Source of the DNA: Cellulomonas sp. 73-92
GTDB lineage: Bacteria > Actinomycetota > Actinomycetes > Actinomycetales > Cellulomonadaceae
Reading direction: 5' to 3'
DNA length: 64,000 bases
Assembly: GCF_001898175.1 (NCBI RefSeq)
Contig: NZ_MKTH01000014.1
Coordinates: 124,850-188,849, forward strand
The translations under genes and the position numbers were made by a program. The notes under the pieces were generated by a model, which saw nothing but the letters and a program-made list of their open reading frames with translations, was not told the origin of the DNA and did no database searches. Below are positions 1-9,536 of the stretch, one piece after another (position 1 is the first letter of the stretch; the number at the start of each line of letters is the position of its first letter).

Positions 1-1
1 C

Positions 2-577
2 GGAGCGGGCTACGTGCTGGGCGACCACGTCGCCACGCTGCTCGACGGCCCCGCCCAAGCGGCTCGGTGCGCCGTGCGTCGCCGCGAGATCCTCGCCGGG
101 CTGCGCGACGAGCTGTCCGCGGCGTCCTACCTGTCGGTGCTGACGGACGGCGAAATCCGCCTGGTGGACGTCGCCGACGGCCCGGCCACGCCGCGGGTCG
201 ACCTCTGGGTCGGCTTCGAGGATGCCGCCCACGCCACCGCGGTGGGCAAGGCCGTGCTGGCGGCGCTGCGCTCGGGCGAGCGCGCCGACTACCTCGCGCG
301 GCACGGTATGGCGGACCTCACGCCGCACACCGTGACGGACGCCCGCGTGCTGCTGCACCAGCTCGAGGCACGGCCGGCGGTCGTGCTGGACCGCGAGGAG
401 TACGCGCTGGGCACCGCGTGCGTCGCGGTGCCGGTCCCGGGCGCGCCGGAGCCCGCCGCCGTGGCGGTGTCCGTGCCCGCGGGGCGGGTGGGGCGGATCG
501 TCGGGCACGCCGACCAGCTGCGGAGCGCCGCCGCCCGGCTGGGCCTGGCGCTGGCCGCACCGGTTGTCACCATCTGA
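2..577 (+). CDS. IclR-family transcriptional regulator, 3' part
   Basis: The reading frame is open from base 2, so the gene starts upstream of the window and its N-terminal winged-helix DNA-binding domain is missing here. What remains is the effector-binding domain of the IclR family. It shows the family pattern of a conserved ATAVGKAVLAAL helix (about residues 80-90 of the visible part), a T..L...L linker, a REEYALG turn and a C-VAVPVPG strand. IclR proteins usually repress or activate a nearby catabolic operon in response to a small acid. The dehydrogenase genes that start 75 bp downstream on the same strand are a plausible target, but this is inference from position only. Confidence 0.85.
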   Translation, partial: GAGYVLGDHVATLLDGPAQAARCAVRRREILAGLRDELSAASYLSVLTDGEIRLVDVADGPATPRVDLWVGFEDAAHATAVGKAVLAALRSGERADYLARHGMADLTPHTVTDARVLLHQLEARPAVVLDREEYALGTACVAVPVPGAPEPAAVAVSVPAGRVGRIVGHADQLRSAAARLGLALAAPVVTI

Positions 578-652
578 ACAACGTCCGCTGTCCCGCCGCG
601 GGCGGCCCGCGCACGCTGGTGACGAGGACTACGACGTCTGGAGGTGCGCGAC

Positions 653-1669
653 ATGACGACGACGACACCCACCGTCCCGATCGGGACGACGAGCCTCGAG
701 CCCGACGTCCGACGAGGGCTGTACCGGACGATGGTGCTCATCCGGACCTACGAAGAGGCGATCCGGCGCGAGTACTACGCCGACAAGGGGCCGGGCTTCG
801 ACATCGGCAAGGGGTTGGTCCCGGGGGAGATGCACCTGTCGGCCGGGCAGGAGCCCGTGGCGGCCGGCATCTGCGCCCACCTGACGGCCGACGACGCCGT
901 GACGGCCACCCACCGTCCCCACCACCTGGCCATCGCGCACGGCGTGGACCTGGACGCGATGACGGCCGAGATCTTCGGCCGCGAGACCGGACTGGGTCAC
1001 GGCCGCGGCGGGCACATGCACCTGTTCGACCCGGCGACCCACTTCTCGTGCTCGGGCATCATCGCCGAGGGGTACCCGCCGGCACTGGGGCAGGCGTTCG
1101 CGTTCGCGCGCCGGGGCAGCGACCGGGTGGCCGTCGCCGTCACGGGTGAGGGCGCGGCCAACCAGGGGGCGTTCCACGAGTCGCTCAACCTCGCCGCGCT
1201 CTGGCACCTGCCGGTGGTGTTCGTCGTCGAGGACAACGACTGGGGCATCTCGGTGCCGCGGTCGGCGTCGACGAGCGTGCCGTCCAACGCGGCCCGCGCG
1301 GCGGCGTACGGCATCCCGGGCGTCCGCGTCGAGGACAACGCCGTCGAGGGCGTCTGGGCCGCCGCGCAGACCGCGGTCGCGCGGGCGCGGGCGGGCGAGG
1401 GTCCCAGCCTCGTCGAGGTCCACACGCTGCGGCTGTGGGGCCACTTCGAGGGCGACGCCCAGGGGTACCGCCCGGACCTCGAGGGCGTCGCCGGACGGGA
1501 TCCACTGCCCACCTACCGTGCGGCCCTCGAGGCCGACGGCGTGCTCGGCCCCACCGAGGCCGAGACCATCGCCCGCGCGGCGAGCGACCGGGTGGAGGCC
1601 GCGATCGCGGCCGCCAAGGCGGCACCGCTGCCGGACCCGGCGCATGCGACCGACTACGTGTTCGCCTGA
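653..1669 (+). CDS. Thiamine-diphosphate-dependent 2-oxoacid/acetoin dehydrogenase E1, alpha subunit
   Basis: This 338-residue protein has the size and layout of the alpha subunit of heterotetrameric E1 enzymes (pyruvate, branched-chain 2-oxoacid or acetoin dehydrogenase). The thiamine diphosphate/Mg motif runs from GEGAANQG to the VEDN strand at about residues 164-197, and GRGGHMH, typical of the PdhA/AcoA group, lies upstream of it. The ATG at 653 is chosen because GGAGG (640-644) sits 8 nt upstream; a GTG at 644 would overlap that site. The beta subunit follows 10 bp later. Together they would decarboxylate a 2-oxo acid or acetoin and pass the acyl group to a lipoyl domain. The substrate cannot be told from the sequence. 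Confidence 0.9.
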   Translation: MTTTTPTVPIGTTSLEPDVRRGLYRTMVLIRTYEEAIRREYYADKGPGFDIGKGLVPGEMHLSAGQEPVAAGICAHLTADDAVTATHRPHHLAIAHGVDLDAMTAEIFGRETGLGHGRGGHMHLFDPATHFSCSGIIAEGYPPALGQAFAFARRGSDRVAVAVTGEGAANQGAFHESLNLAALWHLPVVFVVEDNDWGISVPRSASTSVPSNAARAAAYGIPGVRVEDNAVEGVWAAAQTAVARARAGEGPSLVEVHTLRLWGHFEGDAQGYRPDLEGVAGRDPLPTYRAALEADGVLGPTEAETIARAASDRVEAAIAAAKAAPLPDPAHATDYVFA

Positions 1670-1679
1670 GGGAGGATCC

Positions 1680-2726
1680 ATGACCACGACGCAGGAGCCT
1701 GTGGCGGAGCAGGCGCACGGGACGCACCGGATGACGACCGCCAAGGCCGTCGCCGAGGGCATCGCCACCGAGATGCGCAGGGACCCGTCGGTCGTCTACC
1801 TCGGGGAGGACGTCGGCGCGTACGGCGGCATCTTCGGGGCGACCGGCGGGCTGCTCGACGAGTTCGGGCCCAGCCGGATCATCGACACACCGATCTCCGA
1901 GACGGCCTTCATCGGGCTGGGCATCGGTGCGGCGGTCGAGGGCATGCGCCCGATCGTCGAGGTGATGTTCACCGACTTCATGGGGGTCTGCCTGGACCAG
2001 ATCTACAACCACATGGCGAAGATCCACTACGAGTCGGGCGGCAACGTCTCCGTCCCGATGGTGGTGACCATGGCCGCCGGCGGTGGCTACAGCGACGCCG
2101 AGCAGCACTCGCAGTGCCTGTGGGGCACCCTGGCGCACCTGCCCGGCATGAAGGTGGTCGTGCCGTCGAACCCCTACGACGCCAAGGGCCTGATGATCTC
2201 GGCGATCCGCGACGACGGCCCCGTCGTCTACGTGTTCCACAAGGGCGTCATGGGGCTGGCCTGGATGGCACGCAACGACCGGGCGGTCGGCGACGTGCCC
2301 GACGAGGCCTACACCGTGCCGATCGGCAAGGCGGCGGTGTGCCGGGAGGGCAAGGACGTCACCCTCGTGACGATCTCCCGCTCGGTGCACCACGCGCTCG
2401 ACGTGGCCGAGCGGCTGGCCGACGAGGACGTCTCCGTCGAGGTGATCGACCTGCGCAGCCTGGTTCCCCTCGACCGGCCGGCGATCCTCGCCTCGGTCGC
2501 CAAGACGGGCCGGCTCGTCGTCGTCGACGAGGACTACCAGTCCTTCGGCATGTCCGGCGAGGTGGTGGCGACCGTCACCGACGTCGACCCGCACCTGCTG
2601 CACGCGCCCGCGCTCAGGGTCGCCAACCCCGACACACCCGTCGCCTACGCGCGGACGCTGGAGCAGGCCATCCTCCCGATGCCCGACCGGATCGAGGCGG
2701 CCGTGCGGCGGGTGCTCGCGACATGA
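1680..2726 (+). CDS. Thiamine-diphosphate-dependent dehydrogenase E1, beta subunit
   Basis: A 348-residue transketolase-like E1 beta subunit. It has the N-terminal pyrimidine-binding half with GEDVGAYGG and the glutamate-containing ISETAFIGLGIGAA stretch, then the C-terminal half with VTISRSVHHALDVAE and EVIDLRSLVPLD, as in PdhB, AcoB and BkdB. GGAGG lies just before the ATG at 1680. The stop overlaps the start of the lipoyl protein (ATGA), so the three genes form one translationally coupled unit. It pairs with the alpha subunit to build an alpha2-beta2 E1. Confidence 0.92.
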   Translation: MTTTQEPVAEQAHGTHRMTTAKAVAEGIATEMRRDPSVVYLGEDVGAYGGIFGATGGLLDEFGPSRIIDTPISETAFIGLGIGAAVEGMRPIVEVMFTDFMGVCLDQIYNHMAKIHYESGGNVSVPMVVTMAAGGGYSDAEQHSQCLWGTLAHLPGMKVVVPSNPYDAKGLMISAIRDDGPVVYVFHKGVMGLAWMARNDRAVGDVPDEAYTVPIGKAAVCREGKDVTLVTISRSVHHALDVAERLADEDVSVEVIDLRSLVPLDRPAILASVAKTGRLVVVDEDYQSFGMSGEVVATVTDVDPHLLHAPALRVANPDTPVAYARTLEQAILPMPDRIEAAVRRVLAT

Positions 2727-2962
2727 CGGACATCGTGTTCCCGGCGCTGTCGACGCAGCGCCCGGACGCCGAGGGGGTGGTGACGCGCTGGTTCGTCGCC
2801 GACGGCGAGCGCGTCACCACCGGCCAGCTCGTGGGGGAGGTCCAGGTCGACAAGGTGGACGCCGAGGTCGACGCGCCGGCCGACGGGGTGCTGCGCCAGG
2901 TGGTGGCGGTCGACGGCGTCGCGCGTCAGGGAGAGGTGATCGGCCGGGTCGACGTCGCCTGA
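2723..2962 (+). CDS. Stand-alone lipoyl (biotinyl/lipoyl attachment) domain protein
   Basis: Only 79 residues, and essentially all of it is one lipoyl domain. A beta-rich fold is expected, with the lipoylation lysine in the VDKVDAEV hairpin (about residue 39), followed by the second half ending GEVIGRVDV. There is no peripheral-subunit-binding domain and no acyltransferase catalytic domain, which a normal E2 would carry. It overlaps the E1 beta stop by 4 bp, so it probably serves as the mobile acyl carrier for this E1. The frame closes cleanly with TGA at 2960-2962 and the next gene is unrelated, so it does not look like a truncated E2 in which the rest is still present nearby. Confidence 0.85.
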   Translation: MTDIVFPALSTQRPDAEGVVTRWFVADGERVTTGQLVGEVQVDKVDAEVDAPADGVLRQVVAVDGVARQGEVIGRVDVA

Positions 2963-3047
2963 CCCTCCCGGGCCATGGTCCCGGGCACATCCGCCGCTCG
3001 AGTGGTCGGATGTTTCCAGGACACCGCGGAACCGGGAGGGGATCGGC

Positions 3048-3720
3048 GTGATCGTGCTGTGGGACCTGGACGGGACGCTCCTGCTGGACGAGAGCCCGGA
3101 GGGCGGCCTGGGCGTGTTCGCCCAGGCGCTGCGGGAGGTGAGCGGCCACGAGCCCGTGTCGATCCCGGACCGTCACGGCAAGGTGGACTGGCAGATCCTC
3201 GACGAGATCCGGCAGGGCGCGGGGCTCCCGGTGAGCTTCGCCGGCCCGCTGACACGGCGCTTCAAGGAGCTCTCGCAGGAGTGGTACTCCACGCCGGCGA
3301 ACGCCTGCACCCCGGTGCCGGGCGTGGCGGACGCGCTCATGGCGGTGCACGACGCGGGCTGGGTCAACGCGCTCATCACCGGCAACTCGAAGGTGCGCAC
3401 CAGGGTCAAGCTGCAGAGCGCGGGCTTCGACCTCGACATGTTCGACTGGGACCACTCGTTCTTCGGCGAGATCTACCCCGACCGGGCGGCGCTGGCTCGG
3501 GCGGCGGCGCGCGCGGTGCACCAGGGCGTGCTCGTCGGCGACACGGGTGGGGACGGCGTGGCGGCCAACGCCGGCGGCTTCGCGTTCGTCGCGGTGACGA
3601 CCGGTGGCCGGTGGGAACGACGCCGCGTCGTTCGCGAAGTTCGGGCCGGTGCTCGTCGTGGACGACTGGGCCACCCAGCTGGGCGACTTCGTCGCGACCG
3701 TGACGGGGCTCGCTCGGTAG
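3048..3720 (+). pseudogene. HAD-superfamily phosphatase, frameshifted near the 3' end by a 7-bp duplication
   Basis: A phosphoglycolate-phosphatase-like HAD hydrolase. Motif I is DLDGTLL (residues 5-11), motif II is ITGNS, a lysine follows, and motif IV is GDTGGDG. The GTG at 3048 has a GGGAGGGG site just upstream. In the literal frame, sense is lost after VAVTTGG and the ORF runs on to 3821 through the opposing ABC gene as Arg/Pro-rich nonsense. The heptamer ccggtgg occurs twice back to back at 3601-3607 and 3608-3614. Removing one copy restores a frame reading TTGGNDAASFAKFGP and ending at TAG 3718-3720, giving 221 residues, a normal family length. All catalytic motifs lie before the break, so partial activity is conceivable. 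Sequencing error cannot be excluded. Confidence 0.85.
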
Positions 3721-4512
3721 CTACAGCACCTTCGAGAGGAAGTCCTGCGTCCGCGCCTCGCGGGGGTTCGAGAGGACCTCGTCGGGCGTGCCGCGCTCGA
3801 CGACCACGCCGTCGGCCATGAAGACGACCTGGTCGGCGACCTCGCGCGCGAAGCCGATCTCGTGTGTGACGACGATCATCGTCATGCCCGAGGCGGCGAG
3901 GTCGCGCATCACCGCGAGCACCTCGCCGACGAGCTCGGGGTCCAGCGCGCTCGTCGGCTCGTCGAACAGCATGAGCTCGGGGTCCATCGCGAGCGCCCTG
4001 GCGATCGCGACACGTTGCTGCTGCCCACCCGAGAGCTGCGCCGGGTAGTGGTCCATCCGGTCGCCGAGGCCGACGCGCTCGAGCTGGAACACCGCGCGCT
4101 CACGGGCCTCGTCCTTGCTCCGGCGCAGCACCTGGACCTGCGCCTCGATCACGTTGCCGAGGGCGGTCATGTGAGGGAAGAGGTTGAACCGCTGGAACAC
4201 CATGCCGACGTTGGCGCGCTGCCGGGCGATCTCCTTGGGGTGTAGCCGGAACAGCGTGGGCTTGCCGTTCCGCTCGCCCTCCCGGTAGCCCATGAGGACG
4301 CCGTCGACGTGGATGCGGCCGGCGCCGATCTCCTCGAGCTGGTTGATGCAGCGCAGGGCGGTGGACTTGCCGCTGCCGGACGGGCCCAGCACCGTGGCGA
4401 CGGTGCCCTTGGGCACCGTGAGGTCGATGCCGCGCAGCACGTGCGTGTGGCCGTACCACTTGTGCACGCCCTGCATGTCGACCATGGGGGCGTCCGTGCT
4501 CGTCGTGCTCAT
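3721..4512 (-). CDS. Polar amino-acid ABC transporter ATP-binding protein (GlnQ/HisP type)
   Basis: A 263-residue ABC ATPase. It has Walker [10 protein letters not shown] (residues about 43-51), the Q-loop in [13 protein letters not shown], signature LSGGQQQR, Walker [13 protein letters not shown] and the H-switch [16 protein letters not shown] and [10 protein letters not shown] are typical of the amino-acid (PAAT) group. The ATG at 4512 overlaps the permease stop by 4 bp. It is the last gene of a three-gene importer unit transcribed from about 6.5 kb. Its stop codon directly abuts the stop of the convergent HAD gene, leaving no spacer for a terminator. Confidence 0.95.
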   Translation of the reverse strand: MSTTSTDAPMVDMQGVHKWYGHTHVLRGIDLTVPKGTVATVLGPSGSGKSTALRCINQLEEIGAGRIHVDGVLMGYREGERNGKPTLFRLHPKEIARQRANVGMVFQRFNLFPHMTALGNVIEAQVQVLRRSKDEARERAVFQLERVGLGDRMDHYPAQLSGGQQQRVAIARALAMDPELMLFDEPTSALDPELVGEVLAVMRDLAASGMTMIVVTHEIGFAREVADQVVFMADGVVVERGTPDEVLSNPREARTQDFLSKVL

Positions 4513-5519
4513 ACGCGTCCGCCGTTCGGCCGGCCCATGCCGCCGGCGATGATGTGCCCTTGGTCGTCGACGCCGCCGTACTCGGGCGTCGTGTGCGCGG
4601 CGTTGATCGCCTCCTGGCGCAGTGCGCGCCGGCTCGGCCTCGTCGGCGCCGGCCCGTGCGGCTCGAAGCCTCGGCCGTAGTACCGCTCGAGGTAGTGCTG
4701 GCCCACCATGAACACGCTGGTCATCAGCAGGTACCAGAGGCAGGCGACGATGAGCAGCGGCACCGGCTGGAAGGTCCGGTTGCCGATCGCGGTGGTCGCG
4801 AACTGCAGCTCGAGGTTGAACGGGACCGCGAGGACGAGCGACGTCGTCTTCAGCATCGAGATCGTCTCGTTGCCGGTCGGCGGCACGATGACGCGCATCG
4901 CCTGGGGGAGCACGATCCGGCGGAGGATCGGGCCCTCCTTCATGCCGAGCGCGCGGGCCGCCTCGTGCTGGCCGTGGTCCACGCTCTCGAGGCCGGCGCG
5001 GACGATCTCGGAGAGGTAGGCGGCCTCGTTGAGGGCCAGGCCGACGAGCGCGGCGACCGCGGCCGTGAACACCTCTTTGGTCGAGATCGACCAGAACTGC
5101 GGGCCGAACGGGATGCCGAGCGACATCTTGGGGAAGATGACGGCGATGAGGCCCCAGAACACCAGCTGGGTGTAGACGGGCGTCCCGCGGAAGAACCAGA
5201 TGTACCCCCAGGCGACCCACCGCATCACGGGGTTCGCCGAGTCGCGCATCACCGCCAGCAGCACCGCGAGCACGATGGCGATGACCATCGCGGAGATCGT
5301 CAGGCCGATGGTCCACGCGACGCCGCGCAGGACGGGCATCGTGAACAGGTACTTCCAGACCGTCGGCCAGGCGAACTTCCGGTTGGTGACGAGCGCGTGC
5401 CCCGCCATCGCGGCGAGCACGAGCACGACCAGGGCGGACACCCACCGGCCCGGGTACCGGACGGGGACCGCGTGGATCCGTTCCGGGCCCCGGGCGGTGG
5501 GCGTCAGCTGCTGCGACAC
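4509..5519 (-). CDS. Amino-acid ABC transporter permease (HisM/GlnP family)
   Basis: A 336-residue inner-membrane permease with about five hydrophobic segments and the EAA loop ([20 protein letters not shown]) that docks on the ATPase. [14 protein letters not shown] and [17 protein letters not shown] are hallmarks of polar amino-acid transporters. The GTG at 5519 lies 10 bp after the stop of the binding protein. A roughly 50-residue hydrophilic C-terminal tail rich in Pro and Arg extends beyond the last membrane segment and is longer than usual for this family. With the adjacent ATPase and lipoprotein it should import an amino acid such as glutamate, glutamine or arginine; the actual substrate is unknown. 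Confidence 0.94.
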   Translation of the reverse strand: MSQQLTPTARGPERIHAVPVRYPGRWVSALVVLVLAAMAGHALVTNRKFAWPTVWKYLFTMPVLRGVAWTIGLTISAMVIAIVLAVLLAVMRDSANPVMRWVAWGYIWFFRGTPVYTQLVFWGLIAVIFPKMSLGIPFGPQFWSISTKEVFTAAVAALVGLALNEAAYLSEIVRAGLESVDHGQHEAARALGMKEGPILRRIVLPQAMRVIVPPTGNETISMLKTTSLVLAVPFNLELQFATTAIGNRTFQPVPLLIVACLWYLLMTSVFMVGQHYLERYYGRGFEPHGPAPTRPSRRALRQEAINAAHTTPEYGGVDDQGHIIAGGMGRPNGGRV

Positions 5520-5529
5520 AGGGGCTCGC

Positions 5530-6483
5530 TCAGCTCACGGAGGGGTTGAGCGTCGCCGTCTTCACGGCGCCGGCGGTGTTGCCCCAGGCCGCGAGGATCT
5601 TGCCGTAGGTGCCGTCGTCGATGAGCTTCTGCACGGCCTTCTGGATCGCCGTGGTCAGCGCCTGGTCGTCCTTGGCGACGACGATGCCCTGCGGCGCGGA
5701 CTCGAAGACGTCGCCGAGCTGCTCGAGCTGGCCGCCGGTCTGGGCGATCGCGTAGGCGATGATCGGCGAGTCGGCGAACATCACGTCCGCCTTGCCGCCG
5801 ACGAGGTTTGTCGTCACGTCGCTCTGGGCGGCGTACCGCAGCGGCGTCGGGGCGGGCTTGCCGGCGTCGGTGCAGGCCTTCGTCACCGCGTTGGTGAGCT
5901 CGTCGTCCTCGACGGTCCCGGTCTGCACGCCGACCGTCTTGCCGCAGACGTTGTTCGGGGCGCCCGTGGTCTCGATCTTCCCGGGGTTGCCGGCCGGCAC
6001 CGCGAACGCCTCGCCGGCGTTGAAGTACTCGACCATGTTGACCTGCTTCTCGCGGTCGGCGTTGATCGTGAACGACGAGACGCCGATGTCGTACTTGGTG
6101 CCGATGGCCGGGATGATGCCGGTGAAGTCGGCGGACTGGATGTTCGCCTTCAGGCCCAGCACGGCGGCGATCGCCTTGGTGAGGTCGACGTCGTAGCCGA
6201 TCGGCGTGGTGCCGTCCTCGGCGAGGTACTCGGCGGGCGCGTACGAGGTGTCGCTGCCGACCACGAGCGTGCCGGCGGTCTTGATCTTGTCCGGCAGCAG
6301 GGCGGCGATGGAGTCGTCCTTCGCCACGGTGGTGGGGTCGAAGGTGCTGCTGCCGGTGCTCGTCGGCGCCGCGGTGCCCGCCGGCGTCTGGGAGGAGCCG
6401 GAACCGGGCTGGCCCGACGAGCAGGCGGTGAGGGACAGGGCGACCGCGGCCGCGGCGACCAGGGCCAGGGGGGTCTTGCGCAC
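5530..6483 (-). CDS. Amino-acid ABC transporter substrate-binding lipoprotein (SBP family 3)
   Basis: A 317-residue secreted lipoprotein. It has a basic N-terminus, a hydrophobic stretch and lipobox LTAC with the acylated Cys at about residue 21, then a Ser/Gly/Thr-rich linker and a family-3 solute-binding domain ([51 protein letters not shown]). The GTG at 6483 is preceded by GGAGG with about 7 nt spacing. It is the first gene of the importer unit. The promoter must lie between 6484 and the divergent purT gene. Confidence 0.94.
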   Translation of the reverse strand: MRKTPLALVAAAAVALSLTACSSGQPGSGSSQTPAGTAAPTSTGSSTFDPTTVAKDDSIAALLPDKIKTAGTLVVGSDTSYAPAEYLAEDGTTPIGYDVDLTKAIAAVLGLKANIQSADFTGIIPAIGTKYDIGVSSFTINADREKQVNMVEYFNAGEAFAVPAGNPGKIETTGAPNNVCGKTVGVQTGTVEDDELTNAVTKACTDAGKPAPTPLRYAAQSDVTTNLVGGKADVMFADSPIIAYAIAQTGGQLEQLGDVFESAPQGIVVAKDDQALTTAIQKAVQKLIDDGTYGKILAAWGNTAGAVKTATLNPSVS

Positions 6484-6677
6484 GGGATGCCTCCAGGCGG
6501 TTCGTCCACCCGGCGCGGGCAGGGGGCCTCGGCCGGCTGGACGCTGAACGTAGACCCCGCATGTTACGGGGCCGTGTCGCCCAGCGTGAATGTTTCCAGT
6601 CTATGGAATGGTCTTGCATCGGACGACGATCCCGGGTGCGTGCGCGGACCGGTCCGGCGACGCGGGAGGATCTGCGC

Positions 6678-7892
<1,215 letters not shown>

Positions 7893-7938
7893 CGGTCCCC
7901 GCCCTCGTCAGTGGGAGGAACCGGGGGAGGCGCGTCGG

Positions 7939-9405
7939 CTACCGGCCCAGCACTGCGTCCGCGCGCGCACGGCCGTAGTTCCAGCCGGCGAGACCCGTGG
8001 CGGGGGCAAGCATCACGCGGTCGAGGACGTCGCGGCGTATCGGCTCGTCGAGTGCGGCGATGGCGGGGATCGCGTCCGCCGAGAGCTCGGACATGTAGGC
8101 GACGTCCAGCCCGCCGGGGATATCGGTGGCCGCGGCGTCGTAGCGGACGACCAGGGCGTCCGGGTTCACGGCGGCGAGCGACAGCATCGCCACGGCGACG
8201 ACGTGGACGGCCGCGCGCGGCAGCCACCCGCCGCGCCACCGGACGCCTGAGACCATGACGAGCACGACGATGGCGCCCATGGCGACCTCGCCCCACACGG
8301 CCAGCAGCCGCAGCCGCGTGAGCCCGTAGGCGTCGACGTAGAGCGACATCCGCGCCAGTGACGACGCGACGATGCCGAGCGTCCCGACGCAGAGGGTGCC
8401 GAGCGCGACGCGGGTGCGGAGACGGTCGACACGGGTACCCAGCGGGGCGCGCCGAGCCGCCACCGCGACCACGACGAGCGTCAGTGCGGTGACCGCGACG
8501 AGCTGGCCGAACCCTTGGCGCGCGTACTGCGCGTACGTCAGCCCGGTGGCCTGCCGGATGTAGGCGTCCCCGCGCGCCAGCGCGGAGAGCCACACGCCGA
8601 GGAAGACGAGGACGAGCACGTCGAGCGCGACCACGGGGACGAGCCACTCGGCCGGCTGCGCCGGCGATGCCGGCGACCCCGCCTCGTCAGCCCACGGCCA
8701 GCCGGTGCGGCCGAGATGGATCGCCGCGGCCGCGACGAGGGCGACGAGTCCACCGACGAGGACGCGTGCAGCGGCGTCGTTCACCGCCAGGTGCGGCAGC
8801 AGCGACGCGAACATCCGGTCGGCGGAGGCGAAGAGCGCGCCGAAGACGAGGACCAGCAGGATCGCTACCGCCACGGACCGTGCGATGCTCCAGGCCGCGC
8901 GCCCGCCGGCGCGGGCCAGCCCCCGCACGCCGTGGCCCGTCCACGGGAGCGCCCGGACCACGCTCCCGACCGCAGCCAGCGGAGCCGTGACGACGCCGGT
9001 GGCGGTGCGCCCGCCCGTCAGCGCCACGGCGGCGGCGCCGATGCCCACCACCCAGGAGAGGGCGACGAGCCATGAGGCGTCCCGGATCGCGACCGTGGCG
9101 AGGAGGAGCGCGGACCACCCCGCCAGGACCAGGTCGCCAGGACGCCGGCGACGGACGAGCGCTGGGGATGCCACGCCCCAGCCGGCGAGGGCGACGAGCG
9201 CGGCACCGAGACCGGGGCGCGACCCGACCAGGAGCAGGCCGCCCGCGATCCCAACCGCGCCGGCCGCCACGAGAACGCCGGGTGCCGCACCGGGCCGCGC
9301 CCCGGCCCAGAAGTCGGCCGCCTTTCCGGGACGGCTCTCGGGGCCGGTCGCGGTCGCCGCGGGCAGGAGATAGGGGTCGCCCGGGGCGGCTGGCGTCGTC
9401 GTCAT
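7939..9405 (-). CDS. DUF4153/DUF4173-type multi-spanning membrane protein
   Basis: A 488-residue protein made mostly of hydrophobic helices (about ten to twelve). Two features match the DUF4153 (former DUF4173) family: VFGALFASADRMFASLLP in the middle and AAVNPDALVVRYDAA near the end, followed by a short soluble tail with an ADAIPAIAALDEP segment. The function of the family is unknown; members sit in the cytoplasmic membrane and are sometimes next to signalling genes, which is not the case here. The ATG at 9405 gives a natural N-terminus with a Pro/Ala-rich cytoplasmic leader of about 45 residues. It is convergent with purT, 46 bp away. Confidence 0.8.
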   Translation of the reverse strand: MTTTPAAPGDPYLLPAATATGPESRPGKAADFWAGARPGAAPGVLVAAGAVGIAGGLLLVGSRPGLGAALVALAGWGVASPALVRRRRPGDLVLAGWSALLLATVAIRDASWLVALSWVVGIGAAAVALTGGRTATGVVTAPLAAVGSVVRALPWTGHGVRGLARAGGRAAWSIARSVAVAILLVLVFGALFASADRMFASLLPHLAVNDAAARVLVGGLVALVAAAAIHLGRTGWPWADEAGSPASPAQPAEWLVPVVALDVLVLVFLGVWLSALARGDAYIRQATGLTYAQYARQGFGQLVAVTALTLVVVAVAARRAPLGTRVDRLRTRVALGTLCVGTLGIVASSLARMSLYVDAYGLTRLRLLAVWGEVAMGAIVVLVMVSGVRWRGGWLPRAAVHVVAVAMLSLAAVNPDALVVRYDAAATDIPGGLDVAYMSELSADAIPAIAALDEPIRRDVLDRVMLAPATGLAGWNYGRARADAVLGR

Positions 9406-9536
9406 GGCTCGACCGTAGGAACCCGCGCCTCACCAGGGCGTCCGCCCACCGGCGGGCGGTGCGTGGCTCGTCGTCCGCCTACGGTCGCAGCCCTCACACG
9501 GCGTTCACGGCACCGCCACAGGACGTGCGCGGCAGG

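Noticed and set aside
3721-5445. A 574-codon fusion of permease and ATPase frames
   Set aside because: The upstream part is the wrong frame of the permease gene, which has its own intact frame (4509-5519) and overlaps the ATPase start by 4 bp.
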